Under the pieces are notes generated by a model. It searched no databases, was not told the origin of the DNA, and saw only the letters and a list, made by a program, of their open reading frames with translations. The position numbers and the translations under genes are program-made. This document shows, one piece after another, positions 8,565 through 16,885 of a DNA stretch of 64,000 nucleotides; within the stretch, counting starts at the first letter, position 1, and each line of letters starts with the position of its first letter. The stretch is from the IMG/VR virus record IMGVR_UViG_3300037187_000003, positions 1-64,000 of that record. The stretch is one strand, 5' to 3'. Source of the DNA: a virus.

Positions 8565-10568
8565 TTACTGGATCAAGACCGAGCCGAGGGTTATTTGCTG
8601 AATCGAACCGCCATCGGTGTAGAACAAGGTCATCGGCGGCGTCTGCCTGGCAGCACGCACTTGCGCTGTGGCGGGTTGAATCAACAGATAGAAACCCACC
8701 GTCGATATGATGCCGTCCACCGTCATGCCGCACGCCGCATTGACATAAGCGGCCTGCGCAGCCGATAGCGGCACGCCCTGGCGGATCACCCCGTTATTGA
8801 TTGCTTGTGCCACGGGGCTTGCGGGCGGGAGCGCAATCGTCGCGGTGTCTGCGCCTCCCGTCAGGGCTTGGCGCAGAATGGCATAACCGGCCGGAGTATA
8901 GGGGATCGACTTGAAGACCGTCAGAACGCCGCCGAGCAAAGTCAACTGCAACTGGTTGTTGAGCCAGATTTGGTTGATGTAGCTATCGAACCACGCAAAG
9001 GGTCCGGTGATCTGACCGGGATAATAGAACTCGAAATCCTGATTGGCCGTCGCATACGTGCCATAGAAGTTGTAGCCGTTTGCGATAAGGTTCGCCGCTG
9101 CCATCGCGTTGGTGACACTCGACCCTAGGCCGGATTGGCTCTTGAACGCCGCTGTCGCACGCCCGTTAGTCGCATTGAAATCGACTGATGCAGCGAAGCC
9201 GCCGAGGAACGCCGCAAGGTGCAGGTTCGATCCGGTCGGCTCATAGATGCAGGCGGTGCCGGATGAGTTGCTGGCTTTGAGAATCTGGCCGAGGCTCGTG
9301 GCCGCATCCGTGCTTTCGGTCGGCGTGATGTCGTTATCCCACGCGAGATACGCATAGCGATTATTCTGCGCGTTTGTCCACGCGGCGAAAAGCTGCTTCT
9401 GCGCATTGCCGCTCCCGGCATCGGGATCGAACAGCGTCTGGAAGGTGGCCCAATTCTGCGTCTGCGCGGTTATCGCGCTCATGAATGTGGCCGGGACACC
9501 AGCAACCGCGCCTTGCGACGTGATTGCGCCAGTGACCAGCGTGAGTGCCAGGCCGGCGCTGATCGTGCCTGAGCCATAGCCGATCGTGCTGGATGCTCCG
9601 GTTGTGCTGGAAATGACCACGAAGGCGCCGGATACGCTGTCATAGGTGACGACCGGCGTGACGGTGGTCATTGCCTCGCTGGCAACGCCCTGCGTCTGCG
9701 TGGCGATGTAGGTTCCTGCACCGCCCGCGCCGGTGCCCAGGGCGGTGACGTAGGTCCCGGCAGTGACGGACGTGCCTTCGATCTGCTGGCCGATGGCGAT
9801 GGTCCCGCTGGCCACGGTTGCCACGTCCACGACGTTGCTCGTGCATGTGATAGATGCGGCGCTTGACGTGGTGGCATTGTTGGTCACATAGACGCCTGCG
9901 CCGCCGATGGTGCCGCTGGTTTGGCTGACGATCCACGTGGTTGCCGGAACGCCGGTGCCGGTGATCGTAGCCGATGCTGCGGTGCCGGGATGGATAGTCC
10001 CCGTAACGGACGTAACCGTGAGATTCGTGCCGCTGCCCGTCGCGGTAAACGTCGCCCCGAAAGCCGCGGCGGTGATCGTGGCATCAGTCGGCCCGGTCAG
10101 GCCGAGCGCCGTGGTAATCAGTTCCGAGGCGTTGGAAAAGCTGGTAGCCGCGGACAGGTTTATGGCGCTCGATGTGTGAGGCGTGCCGTCGATCGTGACC
10201 GTCAGCACGCCGGAAAGCGCTTGTAGCTGTGCCAGGGTGAGGGAGGATACCGGGCCGCCGCGGAGATAGGCACCGACATTCGCGATCGGATATTGCGCGA
10301 AAAGCAGCGCGGCGGGGAGCGCGGTTGATCCGATAAAGCCGTCGCCGTAAACGGTGGCTTCTACCGCTTCGGTTGAAGTGGCGCCGAAATATGCGCCGAC
10401 AGTTACGTCGAACGGTGGCGGGAACGACAACACCCTGCCGATGGGCACGCGCGTGTTCGTCGTCAGCATCAGTTCGATCAGATCAAGCGCCGCACCGCCG
10501 GCCGAGAGGACGCTCGGAATGATATCGACGATGGTCGAGGCCGGAATCGTGTTGATCGTGCCGCTCAT
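8565..10568 (-). CDS. Tail sheath protein (DUF3383 family) with inserted modules
   Basis: 667 residues, longer than the 350-500 usual for the DUF3383 family. The N-terminal VPIGRVLSFPPPFDVTVGAY segment, FFGATS-type turn and Y-Y-P-G-Q-I-T-G-P-F-A-W-F-D-S-Y region near residue 515 are family hallmarks. The extra length comes largely from residues 173-301, two tandem beta-rich modules shared with other virion proteins. The sheath would wrap the tube and contract on infection. Confidence 0.88.
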   Translation of the reverse strand: MSGTINTIPASTIVDIIPSVLSAGGAALDLIELMLTTNTRVPIGRVLSFPPPFDVTVGAYFGATSTEAVEATVYGDGFIGSTALPAALLFAQYPIANVGAYLRGGPVSSLTLAQLQALSGVLTVTIDGTPHTSSAINLSAATSFSNASELITTALGLTGPTDATITAAAFGATFTATGSGTNLTVTSVTGTIHPGTAASATITGTGVPATTWIVSQTSGTIGGAGVYVTNNATTSSAASITCTSNVVDVATVASGTIAIGQQIEGTSVTAGTYVTALGTGAGGAGTYIATQTQGVASEAMTTVTPVVTYDSVSGAFVVISSTTGASSTIGYGSGTISAGLALTLVTGAITSQGAVAGVPATFMSAITAQTQNWATFQTLFDPDAGSGNAQKQLFAAWTNAQNNRYAYLAWDNDITPTESTDAATSLGQILKASNSSGTACIYEPTGSNLHLAAFLGGFAASVDFNATNGRATAAFKSQSGLGSSVTNAMAAANLIANGYNFYGTYATANQDFEFYYPGQITGPFAWFDSYINQIWLNNQLQLTLLGGVLTVFKSIPYTPAGYAILRQALTGGADTATIALPPASPVAQAINNGVIRQGVPLSAAQAAYVNAACGMTVDGIISTVGFYLLIQPATAQVRAARQTPPMTLFYTDGGSIQQITLGSVLIQ
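9666..10052 (-). repeat. Beta-rich modules copies 2 and 3, inside sheath
   Basis: These bases code for residues 173-301 of the sheath: two tandem units, the second containing SGTIAIGQQIEGTSVTAGTY and LGTGAGGAGTYIATQTQGV. They are homologous to the units in the J protein, neck protein and decoration-type protein. Confidence 0.75.
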
Positions 10569-10580
10569 GCGTAGTGTCTC

Positions 10581-11303
10581 CTACTCGACCGGCTGTAGAA
10601 TATCGACCGGGTATGGCGTGACGCTCAGCGTCCCAGCGAATTGCACGGGCACTTGAACGGTTGGGTTGATCTGCAATTCCAAATCGATGGAATACCTGGT
10701 CTCGAATTGCATCTCGGCATTGTCGAAGGCCAGTTGCCGCGGATCGCTGGTGTAGAGCGGCGCTATGGCTGGGTTTGCGGCGGCGAAGGCATCCACCGCA
10801 TACTGATCGCGGAACAACGTTGAGATGATCTGCGCGTTGTCGCCCGAGGCCGGCCCATGCACATCGAGTTGCACCGTGAACCGCGTCATTTGCAGGTTGC
10901 TACTCGTGCCTGCGGCCATCGGCCCGCTGGGGATCGTCTGGGCCGGCGCTACGGTGTATGTGCCCGTTCCCCCGGTGCCAGAGCCAAATGCCGTGATGAC
11001 CGTGCCCACGCCTACGCTGGGGCCGAAGACGGGGGCGTTTGGCAGGATGGTGCCGGATAGCACCGCGGCGACGGTGAGGGTCGGGCCGGAAATCGAGCCG
11101 GTGAAGGTGCAGTCGGTCGGCGTGTCGATGTTGGTGGCGAGGCGCAGTCGCAGCAGGGGCCACATCTCAATGAAGCTGGCCGCGGCCGGTTCCGGCACTC
11201 GGTTATCCTGGCCTCGGATGATTTCGATGCCGGGCAGCATTCCTTGCAGGACTGTGGTCAGGGCCGTGAAGACGGCTGATTCGGTGAGGGCGACGGTGGG
11301 CAT
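10581..11303 (-). CDS. Neck/tail-terminator-like protein with inserted module
   Basis: 240 residues, ATG at 11303. Residues 1-60 and 135-240 together resemble phage neck-terminator proteins of the LIC_12616 type: an LTESAVFTALTTVLQGMLPG helix, then MTRFTVQLDVHG and FETRYSIDLELQINPTV strands. Residues 64-131 are one copy of the beta-rich module and split the fold. Its position between head-side connectors and sheath supports a role in closing the tail or joining it to the head. Confidence 0.72.
   Translation of the reverse strand: MPTVALTESAVFTALTTVLQGMLPGIEIIRGQDNRVPEPAAASFIEMWPLLRLRLATNIDTPTDCTFTGSISGPTLTVAAVLSGTILPNAPVFGPSVGVGTVITAFGSGTGGTGTYTVAPAQTIPSGPMAAGTSSNLQMTRFTVQLDVHGPASGDNAQIISTLFRDQYAVDAFAAANPAIAPLYTSDPRQLAFDNAEMQFETRYSIDLELQINPTVQVPVQFAGTLSVTPYPVDILQPVE
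10911..11114 (-). repeat. Beta-rich module copy 4, inside neck protein
   Basis: Codes for residues 64-131, opening with CTFTGSISGPTLTV and including TAFGSGTGGTGTYTVAPAQT. It is homologous to the other five copies. Confidence 0.75.
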
Positions 11304-11477
11304 TCACGCGGCCTTTTCGTCCTGCGATGCCGGATGCGGCGCAGTCTCGATCAGTTTGGCGTGGATATCGGCGCGCAACCGCCCCGCAATCGTCGCCCGC
11401 GGCTCATCATCGTCCGCCGCAACGCCTGTCAGCAGCGCGCGGGCGCGGACCAGTAGGTTGCGGATATCCGGGTCCAT
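11304..11477 (-). CDS. Small virion-operon protein, 57 residues
   Basis: ATG at 11477 overlaps the stop of the upstream gene (TGATG) and follows a perfect GGAGGAG ribosome site. The frame ends at 11304, abutting the next start at 11303. The protein is charged and helical ([18 protein letters not shown], later HPASQDEKAA). Function is unknown; tight coupling on both sides argues it is translated. Confidence 0.65.
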   Translation of the reverse strand: MDPDIRNLLVRARALLTGVAADDDEPRATIAGRLRADIHAKLIETAPHPASQDEKAA

Positions 11478-11743
11478 CACTCCTCCACAATCGCCGCAGC
11501 AACCGCCGCCTTGAACTCGGCCACCGTCTCGGCAAACTGCGCAACGGTGCGTTCCAGGTCGGACGTGTCCAGTTTGAGTTTCATCGTCGCCTTACCACAG
11601 CGCGCCGGTTCCAGTTCCCGCATCGCGGCCCATACTTCTGCGGCCAGTTCATCCGCTGACCACCCAACCGGGCGGAACGTGGCGAGACGATCAATGACCG
11701 CCTGCGCGCCGGCTTGCAGCATTTCCTCGGTCGGTTCAGTCAC
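11477..11743 (-). CDS. Small helical virion-operon protein
   Basis: 88 residues from GTG at 11743, which overlaps the previous stop (GTGA). The start [20 protein letters not shown] resembles a motif common in small phage proteins. Two helices follow ([16 protein letters not shown] and [20 protein letters not shown]). An alternative start further upstream would overlap the neighbour more. Function unknown. Confidence 0.6.
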   Translation of the reverse strand: MTEPTEEMLQAGAQAVIDRLATFRPVGWSADELAAEVWAAMRELEPARCGKATMKLKLDTSDLERTVAQFAETVAEFKAAVAAAIVEE

Positions 11744-11955
11744 ATGCGTCGCCCCGGCCACGCGTCGCCCACGGAGCGCTTGCTGCTTGGCAGGCCGGAA
11801 CTCGGGGCGGTCGCCATGCCGGGGATAGCGTCTTTACCGCGACGCGCCTCGGATTCCGCGATCGCGATTGCTTGCCGTTCCGGCTTGCCCGCATTCCGTT
11901 CGGTTGCGATGTTCTTGGAAATCGTCGCCTGCGACTTTCCCGCTTCAAGTGGCAT
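11740..11955 (-). CDS. Small phage protein of the MPLE-GKS type
   Basis: 71 residues from ATG at 11955 (an in-frame ATG at 11985 is rejected). The start [20 protein letters not shown] followed by [19 protein letters not shown] is a very widespread short phage/prophage motif (MPL-x-G-x-S-x-x-x-I-S-x-N-I, then GKPxxQAVAIA). The family has no established function. The C-terminal tail here is Pro/Ser-rich and probably variable. Confidence 0.7.
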   Translation of the reverse strand: MPLEAGKSQATISKNIATERNAGKPERQAIAIAESEARRGKDAIPGMATAPSSGLPSSKRSVGDAWPGRRM

Positions 11956-12145
11956 TGTCTGCGTCCTGTTCCAGCCGATCCGCAAGCGCGAGTAGATCGG
12001 TAATGTCTGCCCACTTAGTCCCGTCCGCAGCCTCCACGACGGGAATATTCCGGAACGATGCGGCCAGCTTGCGTTGCATCGCGCTTAGTGTTGCGTGGAG
12101 TGACGAGGCATCGATTTCGATTGTGATTGTGTCCACCATCGCCAT
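11945..12145 (-). CDS. Small virion-operon protein, 66 residues
   Basis: ATG at 12145 with a GGGAG site eight bases upstream. The sequence [20 protein letters not shown] is followed by a basic helix and an acidic C-terminal helix ([16 protein letters not shown]). Overlaps the next gene by 11 bases. Function unknown. Confidence 0.55.
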   Translation of the reverse strand: MAMVDTITIEIDASSLHATLSAMQRKLAASFRNIPVVEAADGTKWADITDLLALADRLEQDADNAT

Positions 12146-12149
12146 CCGA

Positions 12150-12521
12150 TCAACTCCCGTCCTGCAACGTTACGATCGCCTTGCACCAATTTGGCCAGCG
12201 CTCCGGTATCGCGGTCACCAGCCACGTCTGCCCAAAGAACTTCATCAGATCGCCGCCCTTCCCAGCCGATCGCACAACGCCAGCCACCGCGCCATTCAAG
12301 TACACCGCGCGATGCTCGCCTTGCAGGTTCAACCCGTCCAACTTGCGCAAGTCCGTCGAGGTCAGTTCCTGGACCTGAGCGCAGATCGTGACCGGTGCGG
12401 CATAGGTCGGCGTGCGCGTCGAATCCGGGTTAGTCGTGTATCCCGTGCTTTGCAGCACAGTGATCGTAACCTGCGGATTGACAGCCGAAATCGCCCCAGA
12501 CGCTATGTTGTGAAGGTTCAC
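12150..12521 (-). CDS. Head-closure-like protein
   Basis: 123 residues, ATG at 12521 (ATGA overlap). The sequence carries features of a widespread phage connector family: MNLHNIASGAISAVNPQVTI at the start, STGYTTNPDSTRTPTY, LRKLDGLNLQGEHRAVYLNG and WLVTAIPERWPNWCKAIVTL. These proteins lie between adaptor and tail-terminator genes and probably close the head exit channel. Confidence 0.75.
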   Translation of the reverse strand: MNLHNIASGAISAVNPQVTITVLQSTGYTTNPDSTRTPTYAAPVTICAQVQELTSTDLRKLDGLNLQGEHRAVYLNGAVAGVVRSAGKGGDLMKFFGQTWLVTAIPERWPNWCKAIVTLQDGS

Positions 12522-13225
12522 GCCGATAGCTGATAGCTATACGTGAACTCGTAATCGTTGATGCCGGCCGTGCCGGGCGCCGTGGTCGGAATAACCGAAC
12601 GTGCCACCGTATCGACGGTCGCTGTCGAGGCCACGTCATCCGTCACGGCTCGCGCCCATGCCGTAACACCGCCGGTGACGGTGGTGATGACCTTCGTCGC
12701 CTTGACCAGCGTCAGATTGGTTGGCAAGGTTCCGGTCGGCAGGCCGAACGCATTGGCCTGGCCGATGCCGATGGTATTGCCCGTTCCGCTGCCATTCGCG
12801 GCGTATGCGCTGACTGTCGCTGACGTGATGCTGGCATAGCAGAACGCCGAAGTTTTCGTCGCGCTGGCGTTTTCGATCAGGCTGATGTTCTCAGTGATCG
12901 CGTTGCCGTCCTGATCGGTGCCGATCAACGCAAGGTTGCCCGCCGTGATAGCCGTCGTGGTGGTGGTGCCGACCACGATGCGGATTTGCAGCTTGCGCGC
13001 CTGGGGCGGTTGCTCGGCCAGCGTCAGCGCCACGTTGCTCGGCGTGACGGCGGCGACGATGCTGATAAGGTCCGCCGGCAGCGGCGCCAGGAAGACCGCC
13101 TTGGACACCCTGGTCTGCAACACAGCCGCACTCAGGCCGAGCGCGCCGCCGGGAAGCTCTGGGCAGTCCTGGGTGAAAGCCGTTCCCGCGGCGAGATTGG
13201 TGGATTGCAGGACAAGCGCCGTCAT
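12518..13225 (-). CDS. Virion-operon beta-rich protein, unknown function
   Basis: 235 residues from ATG at 13225, which overlaps the previous stop; the longer frame to 13267 is rejected. Ala/Thr/Val-rich with probable beta strands (AGNLALIGTDQDGNAITENI). The position between neck genes suggests a structural protein. No family was recognised. Confidence 0.6.
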   Translation of the reverse strand: MTALVLQSTNLAAGTAFTQDCPELPGGALGLSAAVLQTRVSKAVFLAPLPADLISIVAAVTPSNVALTLAEQPPQARKLQIRIVVGTTTTTAITAGNLALIGTDQDGNAITENISLIENASATKTSAFCYASITSATVSAYAANGSGTGNTIGIGQANAFGLPTGTLPTNLTLVKATKVITTVTGGVTAWARAVTDDVASTATVDTVARSVIPTTAPGTAGINDYEFTYSYQLSA

Positions 13226-13821
13226 GTGGGTTCTCCCGTAGTGACTTCGTGGCCTACCGCGCGCCACATATCTCCGGTGTCGATAAGCGGCTTCGCAAAT
13301 TTTTTCCGGCGGATCGTGCTCGCAGCCAGCGGCGGATCGGTCAGCGTCTTGATCGATTCGACAAGCTGGCCAGCAATCGCGGCGCCGACAACATCGAGAG
13401 CGGCCGGGCCGTCATAGTCCTTTGCCTTCAACTGCGTAGCGATGCCCGCTGGCCACTCATGGCTCTTCGCTGCGATCATCCGACGAAAGAACGGACGCGG
13501 CGGGATGGTGATGGTATAGGACCCGTGCGCGTGTGTGCTGGTGAAGTTGGCCTTGGCCTTCTTCACAAACTGTCCGCCGCGCAGAAACTTGCCGCTCGCG
13601 CTTTTCTTTCGATAGATCGTCACAGACCCAGCTTGGCGCTGGATCGTCGCGCCGAACTCCTGGATTGCGGCGATGTATGCGACGGGGGTTCCGTCTGGGT
13701 ATGTCTTGCCAGACAAGAAGCCGACGCGAACGGTAGGTCCTCCGGTAGTCGCGCCGACGTTTCCCGCGATCTTTGCCAGATAGGCTTGCAGCTTGTCGCC
13801 TCCGCTGATCGCGTCAGCCAT
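13222..13821 (-). CDS. Neck/virion morphogenesis protein (gpG/HK97 gp10-like)
   Basis: 199 residues from ATG at 13821 (TAATG overlap); the 335-residue frame that extends upstream is an out-of-frame artefact over the DUF4054 gene. Motifs: VRVGFLSGKTYPDGTPVAYI, IQEFGA, IPPRPFFRRMIAAKSHEWPA and a C-terminal FAKPLIDTGDMWRAV. These are typical of phage virion-morphogenesis/tail-completion proteins that bridge head and tail. Confidence 0.8.
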   Translation of the reverse strand: MADAISGGDKLQAYLAKIAGNVGATTGGPTVRVGFLSGKTYPDGTPVAYIAAIQEFGATIQRQAGSVTIYRKKSASGKFLRGGQFVKKAKANFTSTHAHGSYTITIPPRPFFRRMIAAKSHEWPAGIATQLKAKDYDGPAALDVVGAAIAGQLVESIKTLTDPPLAASTIRRKKFAKPLIDTGDMWRAVGHEVTTGEPT

Positions 13822-14270
13822 TACCAGCCCCTGCCACCAAACCCAGCCCGCGTCACGCCGAGATACCGCTGCGGCGCTGGCTGATATCGCATCGTCCGAT
13901 ATTGCGCGGTCGCTGACCAGAACATCGCCCCATATTGCGTCTGCTGGAACCATGCCCCGTTCGGGTTGGACGGCATATCGAACGCCACCGATACCGAGCC
14001 TTCCGATGCATTCGAGACCCGTCCGACCGGCGTTCCGGCCGCCGCATTGTTCATCAGCGTGACGATATGCGCGGTCAGCAGGTTCAGCAGCGTGTTGCGC
14101 TGGCCGCCGCGCGTGTTGTCCGTGACGACGCTGCAAGCGCTGTTGTTGAGATATATCCCCGCCAACCCCCAGGCGAACTCGGCCTGATAAGGCGACGTTG
14201 ATGCAAGCGCCGGAAAGCACGACTGCCACAGCGAATAGTCGAATGGGACGGCGCCGAGGGTGCCGGACAT
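13821..14270 (-). CDS. DUF4054-family head-tail adaptor
   Basis: 149 residues, ATG at 14270. Contains FDYSLWQSCFPALA, AEFAWGLAGIYLNNSACSVV, NLLTAHIVTLMN and a C-terminal MPSNPNGAWFQQTQYGAMFW segment, the DUF4054 pattern. These proteins form the adaptor ring under the portal and are encoded just downstream of the major capsid protein in DUF2184-type phages. Confidence 0.85.
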   Translation of the reverse strand: MSGTLGAVPFDYSLWQSCFPALASTSPYQAEFAWGLAGIYLNNSACSVVTDNTRGGQRNTLLNLLTAHIVTLMNNAAAGTPVGRVSNASEGSVSVAFDMPSNPNGAWFQQTQYGAMFWSATAQYRTMRYQPAPQRYLGVTRAGFGGRGW

Positions 14271-14782
14271 CAGGCGGCTCGCGGGCCTTCGTGCCGGCTC
14301 ACGGCGCGGGGTGCGCGCGGATCGGTTTGTGTGACGCGGCCCGCACCGTCTTGCAGCGTCGGCGTCATCGGCTCCAAGCCGCTGCGAGCGCCGGCATATT
14401 CTTTGGCCTGCGCTTGGGCATCACCCGCCTTGCCGCGCGCAAACACGCCCGGCGGCACGCTGGACAGCAGCGGGTGTCCGGCATTCTGGGCAACCCACTT
14501 ATCCCAAAAGTCCTTGTCCACATTTGGTGTCGCGCCATAGCCATTGACCATGACAACGAAATTGCCGTCCTTGTCCACGCGAGATTGCCCGAATGGTGCA
14601 GCCGTGCCATTCAGCACAACCTCATCGCCTGTCGGGCGGGCGATTTTGTAGGTCCGGGCACCACCGCCGACCACAGGTTCGGACTCTTCGACCACGGCGT
14701 GCATCCGCAGCCGCAGCCCCATCGGCACATTGCAATAGACGGTCACATAGTCGGGCACTGGTCGCTCCTGTTCAAACGCCAA
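14270..14782 (-). CDS. Head-operon protein, unknown function
   Basis: 170 residues between capsid and adaptor genes, overlapping the capsid gene by 11 bases. The first part is beta-like (PDYVTVYCNVPMGLRLRMHA); the rest includes DKDFWDKWVAQNAGHPLLSS and a disordered, basic C-terminus. Small proteins at this site are common in DUF2184 phages and remain unnamed. Confidence 0.65.
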   Translation of the reverse strand: MAFEQERPVPDYVTVYCNVPMGLRLRMHAVVEESEPVVGGGARTYKIARPTGDEVVLNGTAAPFGQSRVDKDGNFVVMVNGYGATPNVDKDFWDKWVAQNAGHPLLSSVPPGVFARGKAGDAQAQAKEYAGARSGLEPMTPTLQDGAGRVTQTDPRAPRAVSRHEGPRAA

Positions 14783-15845
14783 GCATCGACGCGGCGGCGG
14801 CCGGGTAGCGGATCACCGCGCCCCAGGTGCCTTGCGTCATCTTCTGCTCGAAAGACGACGCCTTGAAGATCATTCGGTGGGTGCGCAGCTTTTCGTTGAA
14901 GGCGCAATAGCCGACGTCCTTGCCTTCCAGCTTGCGCACCCAAAGCTGCACCAGATTGCCGCCCGTGATACCCGCTGGGTTGGTGGTGGAAGTCACGCCG
15001 TAGAGCGGGTCCTTGACGAACCGCACGCGCGGGTAATTCTCCAGGATCAACTGCTTGATCTTGGTGTTGAACGTGTTTGCGGTCGTCAGTGCGGTGGCGA
15101 TCGTGTTCGGATAGACGAACACCATTTCGTCGTTGTCATCCACAACGCCGGCCGTCTGGTTCTGAATCTGCTGAACCATCGCCAGGAAGTCGTTGTAGAT
15201 TTCATTCGGCGTCGCATTGATGACGCCGTTCTTGACCCACTGCACGCCGCCGTTCGCCTTCAGGCTTGGCGTCAGCGCGGCCGATAGGCCCGGTTCGTTG
15301 GTCAGGCCGTAGTTCGCCAACCCCGCTACGCCAAAGTGATAGGTGAGGTTCTGGTACTTGTTGAGCACCGTGATTGCGGCTTGCTGGTTGGACGACGCCC
15401 AGGCAAGCCGCGCCAGATCGGCTCGCTCCATCTCCCGCTCGCCATACTGGACGAAGATTTGGTAGAGATATGCCTGCCGTTGGGGGAAGTTGGCATTGAC
15501 GTTCGACATTCCGTTGTTGGAATAGTCGCCGTAGCTGCTGGTTTCACCCGTCGCCTCGATGTAGGGGAACATGGCCGTATCATCAAGCCACGACCCTTTC
15601 TTCACCTCATCCAGGATTTCCGCGCCCTTGTTTGGCGAGAAGATGACCTTATAGACCTCGGGGTCAACGATCGTCGTAAGGAACGCGGGAATATCGGAGT
15701 TCGCCGTCGTGGTCAGCGTCGGCAAGGCATCCATCGCCAGCACGTCGCCGCCGACGCCACGCCAGTCGTCGCGCAGCAGTTCAACCGCGCCGCGGAAGAT
15801 GGCCCCAGCCCGCTCGTATTCGACGATCTCGGGATTGCGATACAT
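14772..15845 (-). CDS. Major capsid protein (DUF2184-type)
   Basis: 357 residues, ATG at 15845. Key features: AFLTTIVDPEVYKVIFSPNK, W-L-D-D-T-A-M-F-P-Y-I-E-A-T-G-E-T-S-S-Y-G-D-Y, FPQRQAYLYQIFVQYGEREM, and a C-terminal domain with YPRVRFVKDPLYGV and ECTF-like strands. This is the DUF2184 family, HK97-fold shell proteins that build the icosahedral head. The DUF2213 protease, decoration-type protein and DUF4054 adaptor around it agree. Confidence 0.92.
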   Translation of the reverse strand: MYRNPEIVEYERAGAIFRGAVELLRDDWRGVGGDVLAMDALPTLTTTANSDIPAFLTTIVDPEVYKVIFSPNKGAEILDEVKKGSWLDDTAMFPYIEATGETSSYGDYSNNGMSNVNANFPQRQAYLYQIFVQYGEREMERADLARLAWASSNQQAAITVLNKYQNLTYHFGVAGLANYGLTNEPGLSAALTPSLKANGGVQWVKNGVINATPNEIYNDFLAMVQQIQNQTAGVVDDNDEMVFVYPNTIATALTTANTFNTKIKQLILENYPRVRFVKDPLYGVTSTTNPAGITGGNLVQLWVRKLEGKDVGYCAFNEKLRTHRMIFKASSFEQKMTQGTWGAVIRYPAAAASMLGV

Positions 15846-15893
15846 TGTCTCGTCTCCGTGTTGCTGGAGCCATCGCTCCGATGGGTGAAGCGA

Positions 15894-16859
15894 TTAGCCG
15901 TATGCGGCGGTATGGCTCGATATTTTTATCATTTCGCCCGGCGCTGCGTTGGAGACCGCATACCATTTGGTCTCCTGGTTCACCGCCGCAACAGTGATGG
16001 CCGTGCTGCTGACGACGGTGTTGTTGTTGACGACGTAGGTTCCGGCCCCTCCGGTCCCGGTGCCGAGTGCGGTGATCGTCGTGCCAGCAACAACGCTGGA
16101 GCCGGAGATGGTCTGATTGACCGCGAAGCCGGATACGACGGTGCCACCAACGGTCAACAGGCCATACGTGCCGGAGATCGTAACGCTGGCCGTGGCCTGT
16201 TCGGGGATGCTGACGTAGTAATTGCCGATGCCGCCCGTCGTACCACTAATCTGCGAGACAACCACACTGCCGGTTGTAATGCCGGTGCCGGAGATCGCCG
16301 CGCCGGGATAGACCGTACCGGAGCCGACCGCCGTCACGCTCATGATGTCGCCGGAGATCGAGCCGGTGACGCTGAACGTCTCTGCCGCGATGCTGGATGC
16401 CGATCCGCTGGCGCCGGTCGTGGGCGACCCTGTTGCGGCGAATGTCGCCTGCCCATTGGCGAGGTTGGCGTACGCCTTCATGCCCCAGGTTGCCACGCCT
16501 GAGCCGTTGTTGATGCACCAGAAGTCGCCGCCGTTCATGACCTCGACCTCGAACCCGGCCGGCACCAGCAGCCCAGACGACTGCAAGTAGTTCGTCAGCA
16601 GACCGTTCATGGTCCGATGCACGAATCCAGCCACGTTACCGCTGCCATAGTTGTTGGCGAAGCTCGGCGTGCCATCGGCGTCGACTGGCGGCGTTACCCA
16701 CGCGAACAGGCCGGTCGTCAGGCCAAGCGGCCCGGCGACAAGTCCGCCCGGCCCGGCATCAAAAGTGGTCCACACGTTTTTGCTTGCGAAATCACCAACC
16801 ACCGCAGGCGCTGGTTGGACATTGACCTGGGACTGGCCCAGCGGAACGTAAGTCACCAT
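15894..16859 (-). CDS. Capsid decoration/cement-like protein with two modules
   Basis: 321 residues, ATG at 16859, directly upstream of the capsid gene. Residues 1-150 (VPLGQSQVNVQPAPAVVGDF, LTTGLFAWVTPP, LVPAGFEVEVMNGGDFWCIN) form a compact beta domain like structural cement proteins beside DUF2184 capsids. Residues 161-290 are two tandem copies of the beta-rich module; a closing AITVAAVNQETKWYAVSNAA segment completes the base domain. It probably sits on the capsid surface. Confidence 0.72.
   Translation of the reverse strand: MVTYVPLGQSQVNVQPAPAVVGDFASKNVWTTFDAGPGGLVAGPLGLTTGLFAWVTPPVDADGTPSFANNYGSGNVAGFVHRTMNGLLTNYLQSSGLLVPAGFEVEVMNGGDFWCINNGSGVATWGMKAYANLANGQATFAATGSPTTGASGSASSIAAETFSVTGSISGDIMSVTAVGSGTVYPGAAISGTGITTGSVVVSQISGTTGGIGNYYVSIPEQATASVTISGTYGLLTVGGTVVSGFAVNQTISGSSVVAGTTITALGTGTGGAGTYVVNNNTVVSSTAITVAAVNQETKWYAVSNAAPGEMIKISSHTAAYG
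15990..16379 (-). repeat. Beta-rich modules copies 5 and 6, inside decoration-type protein
   Basis: Codes for residues 161-290, two tandem units starting FSVTGSISGDIMSV and TISGTYGLLTV. The second contains TITALGTGTGGAGTYVV, nearly the same as the sheath and neck copies. Confidence 0.75.
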
Positions 16860-16885
16860 CGCTAGATTTCCTTATGCTGGGAGGA

